A DNA stretch of 64,000 nucleotides from Lacihabitans sp. LS3-19 (GTDB lineage Bacteria; Bacteroidota; Bacteroidia; Cytophagales; Spirosomataceae). The notes beneath the pieces are model-generated. The model ran no database searches and was not told the origin of the DNA. It saw only the letters and a list, made by a program, of their open reading frames with translations. The position numbers and the translations under genes were made by a program. This document shows, in pieces, positions 1-11,723 of the stretch. Each line of letters starts with the position of its first letter. Position 1 is the stretch's first letter. The stretch spans positions 62,001 through 126,000 of the forward strand of contig NZ_RJUA01000006.1 in assembly GCF_024343575.1 (NCBI RefSeq), in the 5' to 3' direction.

Positions 1-756
1 CCGAAAGAAGTTAAAAAGTGGAATATTGATTTAAAATTGCTTAGAGAAATTGAATTACTCTCCACTCCGCAATTTGATGATTTTTCAACTGCAATAAAAA
101 TCATTGATGGGAAAGTAAGATATGGCGACAAGCTGGTGCTACAAGAAATAAACTGGGAAGTGAAGAAAAATGAAAAATGGGCACTAATGGGACCAAATGG
201 TTCAGGAAAAAGCTCACTCCTAAGTTTAATTACTGGCGACAATCCACAATGTTACCAAAACCAATTGTATCTTTTTGATAAAAAACGTGGGAGCGGTGAA
301 AGTATCTGGGACTTAAAAAAGAAAATGGGCTTTGTTTCACCTGAATTGCACCTTTATTTTAATAAATACATTACGGTTTGGAAAGTAACTGCCTCTGGTT
401 TTTTTGATTCGGCGGGTTTGTTCCAAAAATTGAATGAAAACCAAATGAAATTGGTCGAAGCTTATCTTAAGCTAGTAAATCTTTTTGAATTTAAAGATAG
501 AACCCTAAATCAACTATCTTTTGGTCAACAAAGATTGGTTTTCTTAACGCGAGCTTTGGTAAAAAATCCTGCATTATTGATTTTAGATGAACCATGCCAA
601 GGTTTAGATTATAATCAAATGGTGTATTTTAGAACTATTTTAAATGATATAGCTACACATCAAAACAAGTCATTGGTTTTTGTTACACATTATGAAGATG
701 AAATACCAGGATGTGTAAATAAAAGACTAAATTTATCAGAAGGCAAAGTAATTTAA
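1..756 (+). CDS. ModF/PhrA-like ABC ATPase, C-terminal half (5' end outside window)
   Basis: The frame is open from base 1 with no stop, so the gene begins upstream; the TTG at 37 is not the start. About 251 residues are visible and form one complete ABC nucleotide-binding domain: Walker A GPNGSGKSS, signature LSFGQQRL, Walker B ALLILDEP followed by CQGLD, and the switch histidine in VTHYEDE. The block running from the signature through QGLD to the VTH.EDE.P.C end closely resembles the second ATPase domain of ModF (PhrA), a roughly 490-residue protein with two ABC domains and no membrane segments. ModF is linked to molybdate genes in Proteobacteria, but its role is not settled. Whether the missing half is a second ABC domain is inferred. 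No molybdate genes are seen downstream. Confidence 0.8.
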   Translation, partial: PKEVKKWNIDLKLLREIELLSTPQFDDFSTAIKIIDGKVRYGDKLVLQEINWEVKKNEKWALMGPNGSGKSSLLSLITGDNPQCYQNQLYLFDKKRGSGESIWDLKKKMGFVSPELHLYFNKYITVWKVTASGFFDSAGLFQKLNENQMKLVEAYLKLVNLFEFKDRTLNQLSFGQQRLVFLTRALVKNPALLILDEPCQGLDYNQMVYFRTILNDIATHQNKSLVFVTHYEDEIPGCVNKRLNLSEGKVI

Positions 757-836
757 ATTATTTTGTAAATTTGAAATAATTTAAATTACAATTCAAAAAT
801 AATTAACCACTTCCTTATAACACACTCAAAATTAAG

Positions 837-1550
837 ATGTCAAATAGATTCATAGGTTTCAATCTTACAATTTTAGCTATTTCAAATATCTTTTTTTTCA
901 ACCTTGCATTAGAAATTCAACCTTTAACATATCAAGATATTGTTTTGGGGAAGATTTTGAATCAAAGTAACCGTTTGCTTATCTTCTTATATATAATAAC
1001 TAATAATAAATTCACTTTTAAAGAAATTAATATTTCAATAATCTTACTTATTATAATTGTAGGATTTAGCAATGAAGTTTTTAATTATTTTTATATTCAA
1101 GAAGATAAAATTCTTGAAAACAGTATATTTATGATAATAGAAAAACTACTCTGGATATTAATATTTATATCATTGGGAGGAAGACTATTTACAAAAAATC
1201 ATATTAAAAGCTTTTTGAATTTAATTTTCGGATTTTCACTTTTATATTTTTCCTATAAGGCAATACAATCAAACACGGAATTAAAAGCTATTCCTTTTTT
1301 AAATTTTACAATGCTTATAATAATAGCTTTTGTAATATTTAGCTCAAATATTAGAGAGTCATATTTTCATATGTTAGGTATTGGTGCATTATTAATAACC
1401 TTTGGTGACCTAGCATTTATATATTCAGGTTACTTTGAAGATTTGCATTGGAGATCCTTATATCTTTTACCAAGATTTTTAATAAGCATCGGAGAACTCA
1501 TGATTATATACAAAATACTTGAAAATTATAATTCAGAAAATTTCGTCTAA
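837..1550 (+). CDS. multi-pass membrane protein of unknown function
   Basis: The 237-residue product is almost entirely hydrophobic, with about seven or eight predicted membrane segments. Charged residues sit mainly in short loops. ATG at 837 is the first in-frame start and no signal peptide is needed. I do not recognise a family with confidence. The overall plan and a late GD motif (ITFGDLAFIYSGYF) loosely recall YhhN/TMEM86-type lysoplasmalogenases, but this is weak. The gene is even more AT-rich than its neighbours and stands alone, 80 bp after the ABC gene and convergent with the beta-galactosidase gene. It may be a genuine orphan membrane protein or a recent acquisition. Confidence 0.6.
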   Translation: MSNRFIGFNLTILAISNIFFFNLALEIQPLTYQDIVLGKILNQSNRLLIFLYIITNNKFTFKEINISIILLIIIVGFSNEVFNYFYIQEDKILENSIFMIIEKLLWILIFISLGGRLFTKNHIKSFLNLIFGFSLLYFSYKAIQSNTELKAIPFLNFTMLIIIAFVIFSSNIRESYFHMLGIGALLITFGDLAFIYSGYFEDLHWRSLYLLPRFLISIGELMIIYKILENYNSENFV

Positions 1551-1605
1551 ATTTTTCTATTCAACTAAATTCAATAGTTTATTGTGCTTGAAATTTTATA
1601 AATTT

Positions 1606-4770
<3,165 letters not shown>

Positions 4771-4781
4771 TTAATAAGTAT

Positions 4782-5237
4782 TCAAAACTTAAAACTGAAC
4801 TTGTCTTTGTTAGTTACACAACTTCCGTCTTTAACAGTACAAGCCTGATTTATTAATTTGCCTTCAACCAACGCTCCAGACTTTAAAATCTTTACTTTCT
4901 GGATAAACTTCGCTTCTTTTACATAATAATTCACCTTTCCTCCCCATATTTCATCATACTTTTCTTTAGGGTTTACAGGAATCAATTTGCCAATTACTTG
5001 AAACGAACCATTGTTTACAAACTGGACTTCGGTGGGACTTGGGCCTTCCACTTTCAATTCAGAACTGTAGATATACCATTCTTTATCAATTTTGCCAGAA
5101 AAAACTAAATCAACTGTGCTACCTACTGCTGCTTTTGAAGGATTAGACGTGAATGTCCATTTTACAGGCTTCACAATATCGAAGGACAAAATACTCAAAC
5201 TAAAAATTAATGAAACTACTAAAAATCTGATTCTCAT
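4782..5237 (-). CDS. DsbD N-terminal-like domain protein, exported
   Basis: A 151-residue protein with an N-terminal signal sequence (RFLVVSLIFSLSILSF) and a single immunoglobulin-like domain like the periplasmic N-terminal domain of thiol:disulfide interchange protein DsbD. Supporting signs are the WTFTSNPSKAAVGSTVDL opening, the WYIYS strand and two late cysteines in NQACTVKDGSCV. In full-length DsbD this domain passes electrons to periplasmic partners. Here the transmembrane and thioredoxin parts are absent, and the Cys spacing differs from the classic pair, so redox activity is uncertain. It lies 12 bp after the MBL gene and 38 bp before the beta-galactosidase gene, probably in one transcript. 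Such stand-alone copies are common in Bacteroidota. Confidence 0.75.
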   Translation of the reverse strand: MRIRFLVVSLIFSLSILSFDIVKPVKWTFTSNPSKAAVGSTVDLVFSGKIDKEWYIYSSELKVEGPSPTEVQFVNNGSFQVIGKLIPVNPKEKYDEIWGGKVNYYVKEAKFIQKVKILKSGALVEGKLINQACTVKDGSCVTNKDKFSFKF

Positions 5238-5249
5238 AAAATTTTAAAT

Positions 5250-6644
5250 TTAAAAGGCAAAACCCTCGCCTTGATTGGGAATAATAATATTTTTAAAGCC
5301 CTCGGCATTTAATTTTTCTTTAAAAGCAATTTGCGTTTTGTATTCTCCATGAACCAAGAATAATGTTTTAACCTTTTCGGGATCTTGACATTTTAGTAGT
5401 TCTATTATTTCAGAGTAGTCCGCATGGGCGGAAAATGAATCCATAATTGCTATTTCTGCCTTTACTATTTTCTCCTCCCCAAAAATTTTAACAGTTGACT
5501 GACCTGTTTTTAACATAGCACCTAAGGAATTGGGAGAACAGTAGCCTACCATCAGGATGGTATTATCCCGATTTTCTATATTGTTGGCTATATGATGCTT
5601 AATTCGGCCAGCCTCTGCCATACCTGAAGCTGAAATAATTATACAAGGTTCTTTCGAAAAATTTAATTCTTTTGATTCCTCAACCTTAGTAATATAGTGC
5701 AGGTTATCAAAACCAAAAGCATCGCCGTCCCGCTCTATATATTTAAGAATATCAGGGTTAAAGTCCTCTCTATGCTTTTTCATTACCATTGTTGCATTTA
5801 CTGCTAATGGACTATCCACATATACTTGAATACGAGGAAGTTTACCCTCACTTTCTAATTGATCCAAAGCATATATCAACTCCTGGGTTCTATCTACAGC
5901 AAAGGCAGGTATAATTAACTTTCCTCGTTTTTGTACACAAGTTTTATATACCAAATCCAACAAATGAGCCTTCATGTCAAGCTCAGGTTCATGTAACCTG
6001 TCACCATAAGTTGATTCACATATCAAATAATCCACCTGAGGAAAACTCTCAGGGCTTCTAAGTATTTTATCATTTGGTCGGCCAATATCACCAGTGAAGT
6101 AGATTTTCTTAGTTTCATTTTTTTCTTCTAAATGAATCAAAATCCCTGCACTGCCCAATATATGACCCGCATTAAAATATTCCACTCTTACCCCTTCTTC
6201 AAGATAAAATGCTTGATTGAGCTTTACAGTTTCAAACAAAGCCAAAGCTTCATTTACATCGGACTCTTCATATAAAAGTTCTAACTCTTCTTGATCTCTT
6301 TTCCGCCTCCTTTTATTTACTCTTTCAAGGTCTCTCTCTTGAATTCTAGCTGAATCCATAAGCATAATTTCACAAAGACTTTTTGTGGCAGCAGTGCAAA
6401 ATATTTGACCCTTAAAACCTTTTTTTACAAGCCTAGGTACCAAACCAGAATGGTCAATATGGGCATGGGATAGCAATAAATAGTCAATTTCTGAAGGATT
6501 GAATCCAAAATTTAAGTTTAATTCACTTGTATTGATTCCCTGAAACATACCACAATCCATAAGGATTTTTGTGCCTTTTTGTGTAGTTAAAAGGTGTTTA
6601 CTTCCTGTAACTTGTTGTGCCGCTCCGTAAAATTGTAGTTTCAT
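5250..6644 (-). CDS. MBL-fold beta-CASP metallohydrolase (RNase-like)
   Basis: I chose the ATG at 6644 (464 residues) because the family begins right at the first beta strand (MKLQFYGAAQQVTGS); an upstream ATG would add 18 residues with no family match. The metallo-beta-lactamase motif LSHAHIDHSG supplies the zinc ligands. The beta-CASP domain follows with STYGDR and SASGMAEAGRIKHH, then the C-terminal RMMBL part with FSAHADYSEI. This architecture belongs to CPSF73-like exo/endoribonucleases and is likely cytoplasmic. The gene starts the minus-strand set MBL, DsbD-N, beta-galactosidase, and lies about 105 bp downstream of a strong terminator that separates it from purH. The exact RNA substrate cannot be read from the sequence. 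Confidence 0.9.
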   Translation of the reverse strand: MKLQFYGAAQQVTGSKHLLTTQKGTKILMDCGMFQGINTSELNLNFGFNPSEIDYLLLSHAHIDHSGLVPRLVKKGFKGQIFCTAATKSLCEIMLMDSARIQERDLERVNKRRRKRDQEELELLYEESDVNEALALFETVKLNQAFYLEEGVRVEYFNAGHILGSAGILIHLEEKNETKKIYFTGDIGRPNDKILRSPESFPQVDYLICESTYGDRLHEPELDMKAHLLDLVYKTCVQKRGKLIIPAFAVDRTQELIYALDQLESEGKLPRIQVYVDSPLAVNATMVMKKHREDFNPDILKYIERDGDAFGFDNLHYITKVEESKELNFSKEPCIIISASGMAEAGRIKHHIANNIENRDNTILMVGYCSPNSLGAMLKTGQSTVKIFGEEKIVKAEIAIMDSFSAHADYSEIIELLKCQDPEKVKTLFLVHGEYKTQIAFKEKLNAEGFKNIIIPNQGEGFAF

Positions 6645-6750
6645 TGTAATTATGTTTAAAATCTTTGCTTTTAGCATTATTTGATGCAAAATAAACAATT
6701 GTAGGTGAATTTAATATTTCTGATTAAAAAACTGCTTAATAAATAAAACA

Positions 6751-6790
6751 AAAAAGCAGAAATTCCTTGTCGAATTTCTGCTTTTTTTTA
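6751..6790 (-). terminator. Rho-independent terminator after purH
   Basis: An 11-bp stem (6755-6765 with 6772-6782) encloses a 6-nt loop and is flanked by A runs on the left and T runs on the right. It can therefore end transcription on either strand. On the minus strand it follows purH and isolates it from the MBL operon. Confidence 0.85.
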
Positions 6791-6831
6791 TAATAAAAAT
6801 AAGGATTTTGCCAACCTAAAGTATTAATTTC

Positions 6832-8346
6832 TCAATGTAAAAAATGCCTCACTCCTGTCATAACCATAGCAATGTCATGCTCATTGCAATAATCAATTGA
6901 CAATTGGTCTTTGATAGATCCGCCCGGTTGCACAACAGCAGTAACGCCAACACTTCCGGCTATTTCAACACAGTCTGGGAAAGGGAAAAAGGCTTCAGAT
7001 GCCATAACGGAGCCTTTTAAATCAAAACCAAATTCTTTTGCTTTGTCGATGGCTTGCTTTAGTGCATCAACTCTTGAAGTTTGTCCTACACCACTTGCCA
7101 ATAGCTGTCCGTCTTTAGCTAAAACAACATTGTTTGACTTGAGATGTTTACAGATTTTCAAAGCAAACTCTAAAGCTTTGTTTTGATCTTCGGTAGGAAT
7201 CTTATTAGTTACAACTTTAAAATGAGCTGTTTTTTCAGTTGAAAGATCTTTATCCTGCTCTAGAACACCATTTAAAAGAGTCCTAAACTGTTTCTTCGAA
7301 GTTTTAACTTCTTTTCTAATTAACAATCTTCTGTCTCTTTTCTTTTTCAAGACCTCTAAAGCATCCTCATCAAAAGAAGGTGCAATCAATATCTCGAAAA
7401 ACAATTTGTGCAATTCTTCAGCCGTAGCCAAGTCTACATTCGTGTTTGTAATAATAACACCTCCAAAAGCAGACACTGGATCGCAAGAAAGTGCATTTAA
7501 ATATGCTTGCCTGGATGTTTCCGCTGTAGCAACGCCACAGGCGTTGTTATGCTTTACGATTACATAAGTTAAATCTTCAAATTCTTCTATCAATCTTACA
7601 CACGCATCTACATCCATTAGGTTGTTATACGAAAGTTCTTTTCCGTGCAATTGTGTAAACATCTCATCAAGATTTCCATAGAAACTGGCGGATTGGTGCG
7701 GGTTTTCACCATAACGAAGCGGAGTTTGTTGAGAAGCTCTAAAGTTTCCTCCGTCGTCTATTCCAGCAAAATAGGCGTGGATAGCTGAGTCATAATGAGA
7801 ACTTGTGCCAAAGGCTAACATTGCATATTTTTTTCTATCTTCAAAGTCCGTACCGCAGCCTTTTGCCGATAAAATTTCAAAAACGTCATCATATTGTGTC
7901 CTCGATGATACTATTAACACATCTTGGAAGTTTTTAGCCGCTCCACGTATCAAGGCGATTCCTCCAATGTCAATTTTTTCAATAATATCATCCTCTGAAG
8001 CCCCAGAAGCCACCGTTTCTTCAAATGGATAAAGGTCTACAATAACTAAGTCAATGGCTGGAATTTCTAAGTCTGCTGCAGTTTTTACATCGTCTTCGTT
8101 GTCTCTTCTATGTAATATTCCTCCGAAAACTTTTGGATGCAATGTTTTAACTCTTCCACCGAATATAGAAGGATATGAAGTAAGGTCTTCTACAGCTATT
8201 ACTGGAATTCCCATTTCTTCGATAAAACTTTGGGTACCACCAGTTGAATATATCTTTACGTCATTTTCATGAAGCAATTTTACGATTTTGTCTAAACCAT
8301 CTTTGTAGAATACAGAGATAAGTGCCGACTCGATTTTCTTTGACAT
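6832..8346 (-). CDS. purH: bifunctional AICAR formyltransferase / IMP cyclohydrolase
   Basis: A 504-residue cytoplasmic enzyme catalysing the last two steps of de novo IMP synthesis. The N-terminal MGS-like cyclohydrolase domain (about 1-190) shows the family's STGGT and GGRVKTLHPK.FGGIL blocks. The C-terminal transformylase domain (about 195-504) has the catalytic KHNNACGVA motif, SAFGGVI, and the C-terminal PGGS.KD....C....AMV.TG.RHF. Length is normal for the family. The gene is monocistronic, with a terminator 40-80 bp downstream and 159 bp to nhaC upstream. A TACTTTTG element at 8370-8377 fits a Bacteroidota -7 box, but no clear -33 partner was found. Confidence 0.97.
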   Translation of the reverse strand: MSKKIESALISVFYKDGLDKIVKLLHENDVKIYSTGGTQSFIEEMGIPVIAVEDLTSYPSIFGGRVKTLHPKVFGGILHRRDNEDDVKTAADLEIPAIDLVIVDLYPFEETVASGASEDDIIEKIDIGGIALIRGAAKNFQDVLIVSSRTQYDDVFEILSAKGCGTDFEDRKKYAMLAFGTSSHYDSAIHAYFAGIDDGGNFRASQQTPLRYGENPHQSASFYGNLDEMFTQLHGKELSYNNLMDVDACVRLIEEFEDLTYVIVKHNNACGVATAETSRQAYLNALSCDPVSAFGGVIITNTNVDLATAEELHKLFFEILIAPSFDEDALEVLKKKRDRRLLIRKEVKTSKKQFRTLLNGVLEQDKDLSTEKTAHFKVVTNKIPTEDQNKALEFALKICKHLKSNNVVLAKDGQLLASGVGQTSRVDALKQAIDKAKEFGFDLKGSVMASEAFFPFPDCVEIAGSVGVTAVVQPGGSIKDQLSIDYCNEHDIAMVMTGVRHFLH

Positions 8347-8473
8347 AAGTTTAATTAAGAATTTTTGTGCAAAAGTAAGGTTTTTTTAAAGAAATTTCCC
8401 TCATCACTATAACAAATAATAAACTTAAGTCTTAGCAAATCAATGACTATGAAATATTAAATCTGAGTTGAGC

Positions 8474-8499
8474 AATTTGTTTTTTAGCAAAAACAAATT
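8474..8499 (-). terminator. AT-only hairpin just after nhaC
   Basis: A perfect 11-bp inverted repeat (8474-8484 with 8489-8499) with a 4-nt loop sits 6 bp past the nhaC stop. It has almost no G-C pairs and no T tract on the minus strand, so it may stabilise the 3' end rather than terminate. Confidence 0.35.
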
Positions 8500-8505
8500 C
8501 TCTAT

Positions 8506-9951
8506 TTACGCAATATCTTCAACAATTTTCTTGATTTTGATATTCAAAGCTGCAAAAAGCAATGTCATAAATGGACTTATAATATTGAAAAAAGCATAAG
8601 GTAAATAAGCCAATGTATCAACACCCAATACTTGAGATTGATAAGCTCCGCAGGTATTCCACGGCACTAAAACCGAAGTCACAGTACCTGTATCTTCCAA
8701 TGTTCGGCTTAAGTTTTCAGGGGCTAAGTTTTTTTGTTTATAGGCTTCTGCAAACATTTTGCCTGGAACAACAATCGCTAAATATTGATCAGAGGCCGTT
8801 AAGTTTAATGCCAAACAACTAGCAACAGTACTTGCAAATAACCCAAAAACACTAGTGGCAAAGGAAAGTAAAACTTCAGTAATTTTTGATAAAGCACCAA
8901 TTGCTTCCATAACCCCTCCAAAAATCATGGCACAGATAATCAACCAAATTGTGCTTAACATGCCTGCCATTCCCTTGGCTCTAAACAAATCTGTCAATTG
9001 ACTATTATCGGTTTCTATACTGGTTTGAATAGTTAAAGCATTTAAAACACCTTTATAGCCAGTTACAAAATCCATTTGTGTGCCTCCTCCAACCTTTGCT
9101 ACAATACTAGGTTGAAAAATTAAGGCGAATACTCCACCTAAAACGGCTCCAGTAAATAAGGCTATTAATGGATTGGTTTTTTTAATAATCATAAAAATTA
9201 CTAAAGCAGGAACTAGAAATAAAAATGGACTTACATTAAAAATATCCGTTATTGATTTAAGCGTTTTTTCGGTATCAACTTCTCCTGTACTTGTACTAAA
9301 AAGTCCGATAAAAATAAAAATTATCAAAGTAATCAAGAACGTTGGAACAGTGGTTATTGTCATATATCGAATATGTGTAAACAAGTCTGTGCCAGCCATA
9401 GCTGGAGCTAAATTAGTTGTATCAGACATTGGAGACATTTTATCACCGAAATACGCACCTGATATAACCGCCCCTGCTACCATTCCTGAATCAAACCCCA
9501 AGGATTGACCAATCGCGATTAAAGCAATTCCAACTGTAGCAGAAGTAGTCCAAGAACTGCCAGTGGCGACAGACACTATAGCAGTAATAATTAAAGTTGC
9601 AGGAAAAAATATACTAGGTTGCAAAATTTTTAGACCATAATATATCATGGTTGGAATAATTCCGCTTATGAGCCATGTACCAGATAATGAACCTACGAAT
9701 AAAAGAATCAAAATAGCTCCAGAAGTAGACTTTATGTTATCATATACGTTTTCTAACATTTCCGAAACCTTAAATTTGTTTTTTAAACCGATTGCCATAG
9801 CAACAGCAGCTCCTATTATTAAAACAAATTGGTTTGAACCTGAAGTAGCAGAATCACCAAATACATATACATTAAAAGCTAAGATAGAAATAAGGACTAA
9901 TGCGGGCAAAAGTGCCTCCCAAAGCTTTATTTGTTTTTTAGTTTTGTTCAT
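8506..9951 (-). CDS. nhaC: NhaC-family Na+/H+ antiporter
   Basis: A 481-residue inner-membrane protein with about eleven or twelve hydrophobic segments. It carries NhaC-type motifs, including ATGSSWTTSATVGIALIAIG in the first half, GAYFGDKMSPMSDTTNLAPA, and the late stretch with NTCGAYQ. NhaC antiporters exchange external protons for cytoplasmic Na+ and are driven by the membrane potential. It stands alone on the minus strand between purH and the divergent lactonase gene. No regulator is adjacent. The family also includes malate/lactate antiporters (MleN/YqkI) with the same fold, so the transported ion pair is inferred. No truncation or frameshift is seen. Confidence 0.88.
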   Translation of the reverse strand: MNKTKKQIKLWEALLPALVLISILAFNVYVFGDSATSGSNQFVLIIGAAVAMAIGLKNKFKVSEMLENVYDNIKSTSGAILILLFVGSLSGTWLISGIIPTMIYYGLKILQPSIFFPATLIITAIVSVATGSSWTTSATVGIALIAIGQSLGFDSGMVAGAVISGAYFGDKMSPMSDTTNLAPAMAGTDLFTHIRYMTITTVPTFLITLIIFIFIGLFSTSTGEVDTEKTLKSITDIFNVSPFLFLVPALVIFMIIKKTNPLIALFTGAVLGGVFALIFQPSIVAKVGGGTQMDFVTGYKGVLNALTIQTSIETDNSQLTDLFRAKGMAGMLSTIWLIICAMIFGGVMEAIGALSKITEVLLSFATSVFGLFASTVASCLALNLTASDQYLAIVVPGKMFAEAYKQKNLAPENLSRTLEDTGTVTSVLVPWNTCGAYQSQVLGVDTLAYLPYAFFNIISPFMTLLFAALNIKIKKIVEDIA

Positions 9952-10201
9952 TTTTAATTCAATTAGGGTAAAAATCGTTAATAGAAGTGTTATAATCTGC
10001 TTGTTAAAGGTAAAGTAAATAAAAAATGAAATTGAATCAAAGCATTAATATTCTCATTCAAATTTTATTAAAAGGTTAGTAATTTAATTTTTGGAATTTT
10101 TATGGCTACAAATAAAATGAGATTGAATTCTCAAATAGAAAAATTCAAATATTAACCTTAATTTGCACAAATTAATATTCAACCTTATTCAATTTATAAA
10201 T

Positions 10202-11101
10202 ATGTTTCGACCACTTATTTTAATAATTGCATTATTTATTGTTCCAAAAATATGCACATCCCAAGATTTTGACACGCTTCAAATAGTAAAAAAAGGGGCA
10301 AAACTGCAACAAATATCTAAGCAGTTTAAGTTTACCGAAGGACCAGCAGTTGATAAAAAAGGAAATGTGTTTTTTACTGACCAACCCAATAATAAAATTT
10401 GGAAATATGATACCAAAGGTAATTTAAGCCTGTTTCTTGATAATGCGGGTCGGTCAAATGGTCTTTATTTCGATAAAAAGGGTAATCTGCTATCTTGTGC
10501 TGATGAAAAAAACGAGCTTTGGACAATAGACAAAAAAGGGAATCATAAAGTTTTGCTTGGCAACTATGAAGGAAAACTATTCAATGGTCCTAATGACCTT
10601 TGGATTGATCCGAAAGGCGGCATTTATTTTACCGATCCTTTTTATCCAAGAGATTATTGGACCAGAAAAAATCAAGAAATTGACAAAAAAAGAGTTTATT
10701 ATTTAGCCAAAGATGCTAAAGCTGCAATAATAATGGATGAAGATTTTAAACAGCCCAATGGAATTGTTGGAAGTCCTGATGGCAAAAATCTGTTCGTAGC
10801 TGATATAGGTGCAAGTAAAACCTATAAATACGACATAGCTCCTGATGGCAAACTCACCAATAGAAAATTAATGGCCAATATGGGTTCTGATGGGATGACC
10901 TTAGACACAGAAGGGAATCTTTATTTAACTGGAAGAGGCGTGACAATTTTTAATAAAGACGGTCAGCAAATTGGAAAGATACCAGTTCCATCAGGTTGGA
11001 CAGCCAATATTTGTTTTGGAGGTAAGGACCGAAAACTATTGTTTATTACTGCATCTGAATCAGTTTATACCTTGGAAATGAATGTAAAAGGGGCGAATTG
11101 A
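10202..11101 (+). CDS. SMP-30/gluconolactonase-type sugar lactonase, exported
   Basis: I chose the ATG at 10202 (299 residues) because it gives a clean signal peptide (MFRPLILIIALFIVPKICTS); the upstream ATG at 10163 would bury it. The rest is a six-bladed beta-propeller of the SMP-30/gluconolactonase/LRE family, with the calcium-site motifs FTEGPAVD, NGPNDLWIDPKGGIYFTDP, QPNGIVGSPD and SDGMTLD. Family members hydrolyse aldonolactones. Acting outside the cytoplasm, it could open lactones made by the pyrroloquinoline-quinone-type or heme-type sugar dehydrogenases encoded elsewhere in this window (inference). It is convergent with the cupin gene, 7 bp away, with no obvious terminator between them. 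Confidence 0.88.
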   Translation: MFRPLILIIALFIVPKICTSQDFDTLQIVKKGAKLQQISKQFKFTEGPAVDKKGNVFFTDQPNNKIWKYDTKGNLSLFLDNAGRSNGLYFDKKGNLLSCADEKNELWTIDKKGNHKVLLGNYEGKLFNGPNDLWIDPKGGIYFTDPFYPRDYWTRKNQEIDKKRVYYLAKDAKAAIIMDEDFKQPNGIVGSPDGKNLFVADIGASKTYKYDIAPDGKLTNRKLMANMGSDGMTLDTEGNLYLTGRGVTIFNKDGQQIGKIPVPSGWTANICFGGKDRKLLFITASESVYTLEMNVKGAN

Positions 11102-11108
11102 GCCCTTT

Positions 11109-11618
11109 TCATCTTCCAAAATCATCCTGAACTCTTACTATATCGTCCTCATTAGAAGGATTTTCTTTGTCGGTATGTTGCCATATTTCAGCTACTACGC
11201 CCCAGCCATCGGCTCCTAAAAGACGGTGTCTTTCTCCACATTTTAGGTTTATTACTTGTCCTATTTGCAATGGAAGCGGTATGTTCTCAATATCCGTATC
11301 AGAGATTACCACCCCTGCTACTCCACCTATTAGTTTCCAAATTTCCGCTCTTCTATGATGATATTGCCACGAAAGCCTTTTGTTTGGAGCTACTACCAAT
11401 ATTTTCGGACTAAGTTTTTCAAACCCGGCAAAATCCTCAAGACTTAAATGAGAAAAAAACTTTTCGATGAATGCTGGAGCTTGGGCTTCATCTATCACAA
11501 AGAATCCTCCCCAAGGGCGATTTTGGTCTTTTGAGACTACTGAAAACCCTTCTGTTTTTATAAATTTAGCGATTGATTCAAATACGTTTTCTTTCGAATT
11601 TTCTTTTAATAATTCCAT
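11109..11618 (-). CDS. cupin protein, phosphomannose-isomerase-like
   Basis: A 169-residue soluble protein with one cupin barrel. The metal-site pattern is visible as SWQYHHRRAEIWKLIGG (first cupin motif, with His-His and Glu) and KCGERHRLLG in the second half. The conserved RPWGGFF opening resembles the type-II phosphomannose isomerase cupin end. Bacteroidota homologues are often labelled phosphoheptose isomerase or mannose-6-phosphate isomerase, but with no catalytic proof. It lies about 105 bp downstream of era on the same strand, possibly co-transcribed, and converges with the lactonase gene. The substrate is not known. Confidence 0.75.
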   Translation of the reverse strand: MELLKENSKENVFESIAKFIKTEGFSVVSKDQNRPWGGFFVIDEAQAPAFIEKFFSHLSLEDFAGFEKLSPKILVVAPNKRLSWQYHHRRAEIWKLIGGVAGVVISDTDIENIPLPLQIGQVINLKCGERHRLLGADGWGVVAEIWQHTDKENPSNEDDIVRVQDDFGR

Positions 11619-11700
11619 TTTAAATTTATGATATAATTTTAATTTATATTAAGCGATTTAACTGCAATAACCTTTTAAAGCAAGCGGTCGACCTTTGGTG

Positions 11701-11717
11701 TGACCGCGTAACGGTCA
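11701..11717. repeat. short GC-rich palindrome between era and the cupin gene
   Basis: A perfect 6-bp inverted repeat TGACCG/CGGTCA with a 5-bp spacer lies 7 bp past the era stop, in otherwise AT-rich spacer. A further GCGGTC at 11684-11689 can pair with GACCGC at 11702-11707 as an alternative fold. There is no T tract on the minus strand, so it is not a typical terminator for era. Confidence 0.5.
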
Positions 11718-11723
11718 AAAATT

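Noticed and set aside
8370-8377. purH promoter
   Set aside because: The -7-like box has no -33 element within 17-23 bp; the nearest TTTG is 35 bp away.
11701-11717. Terminator of era
   Set aside because: The palindrome has no T tract on the minus strand, so it is reported only as an inverted repeat.
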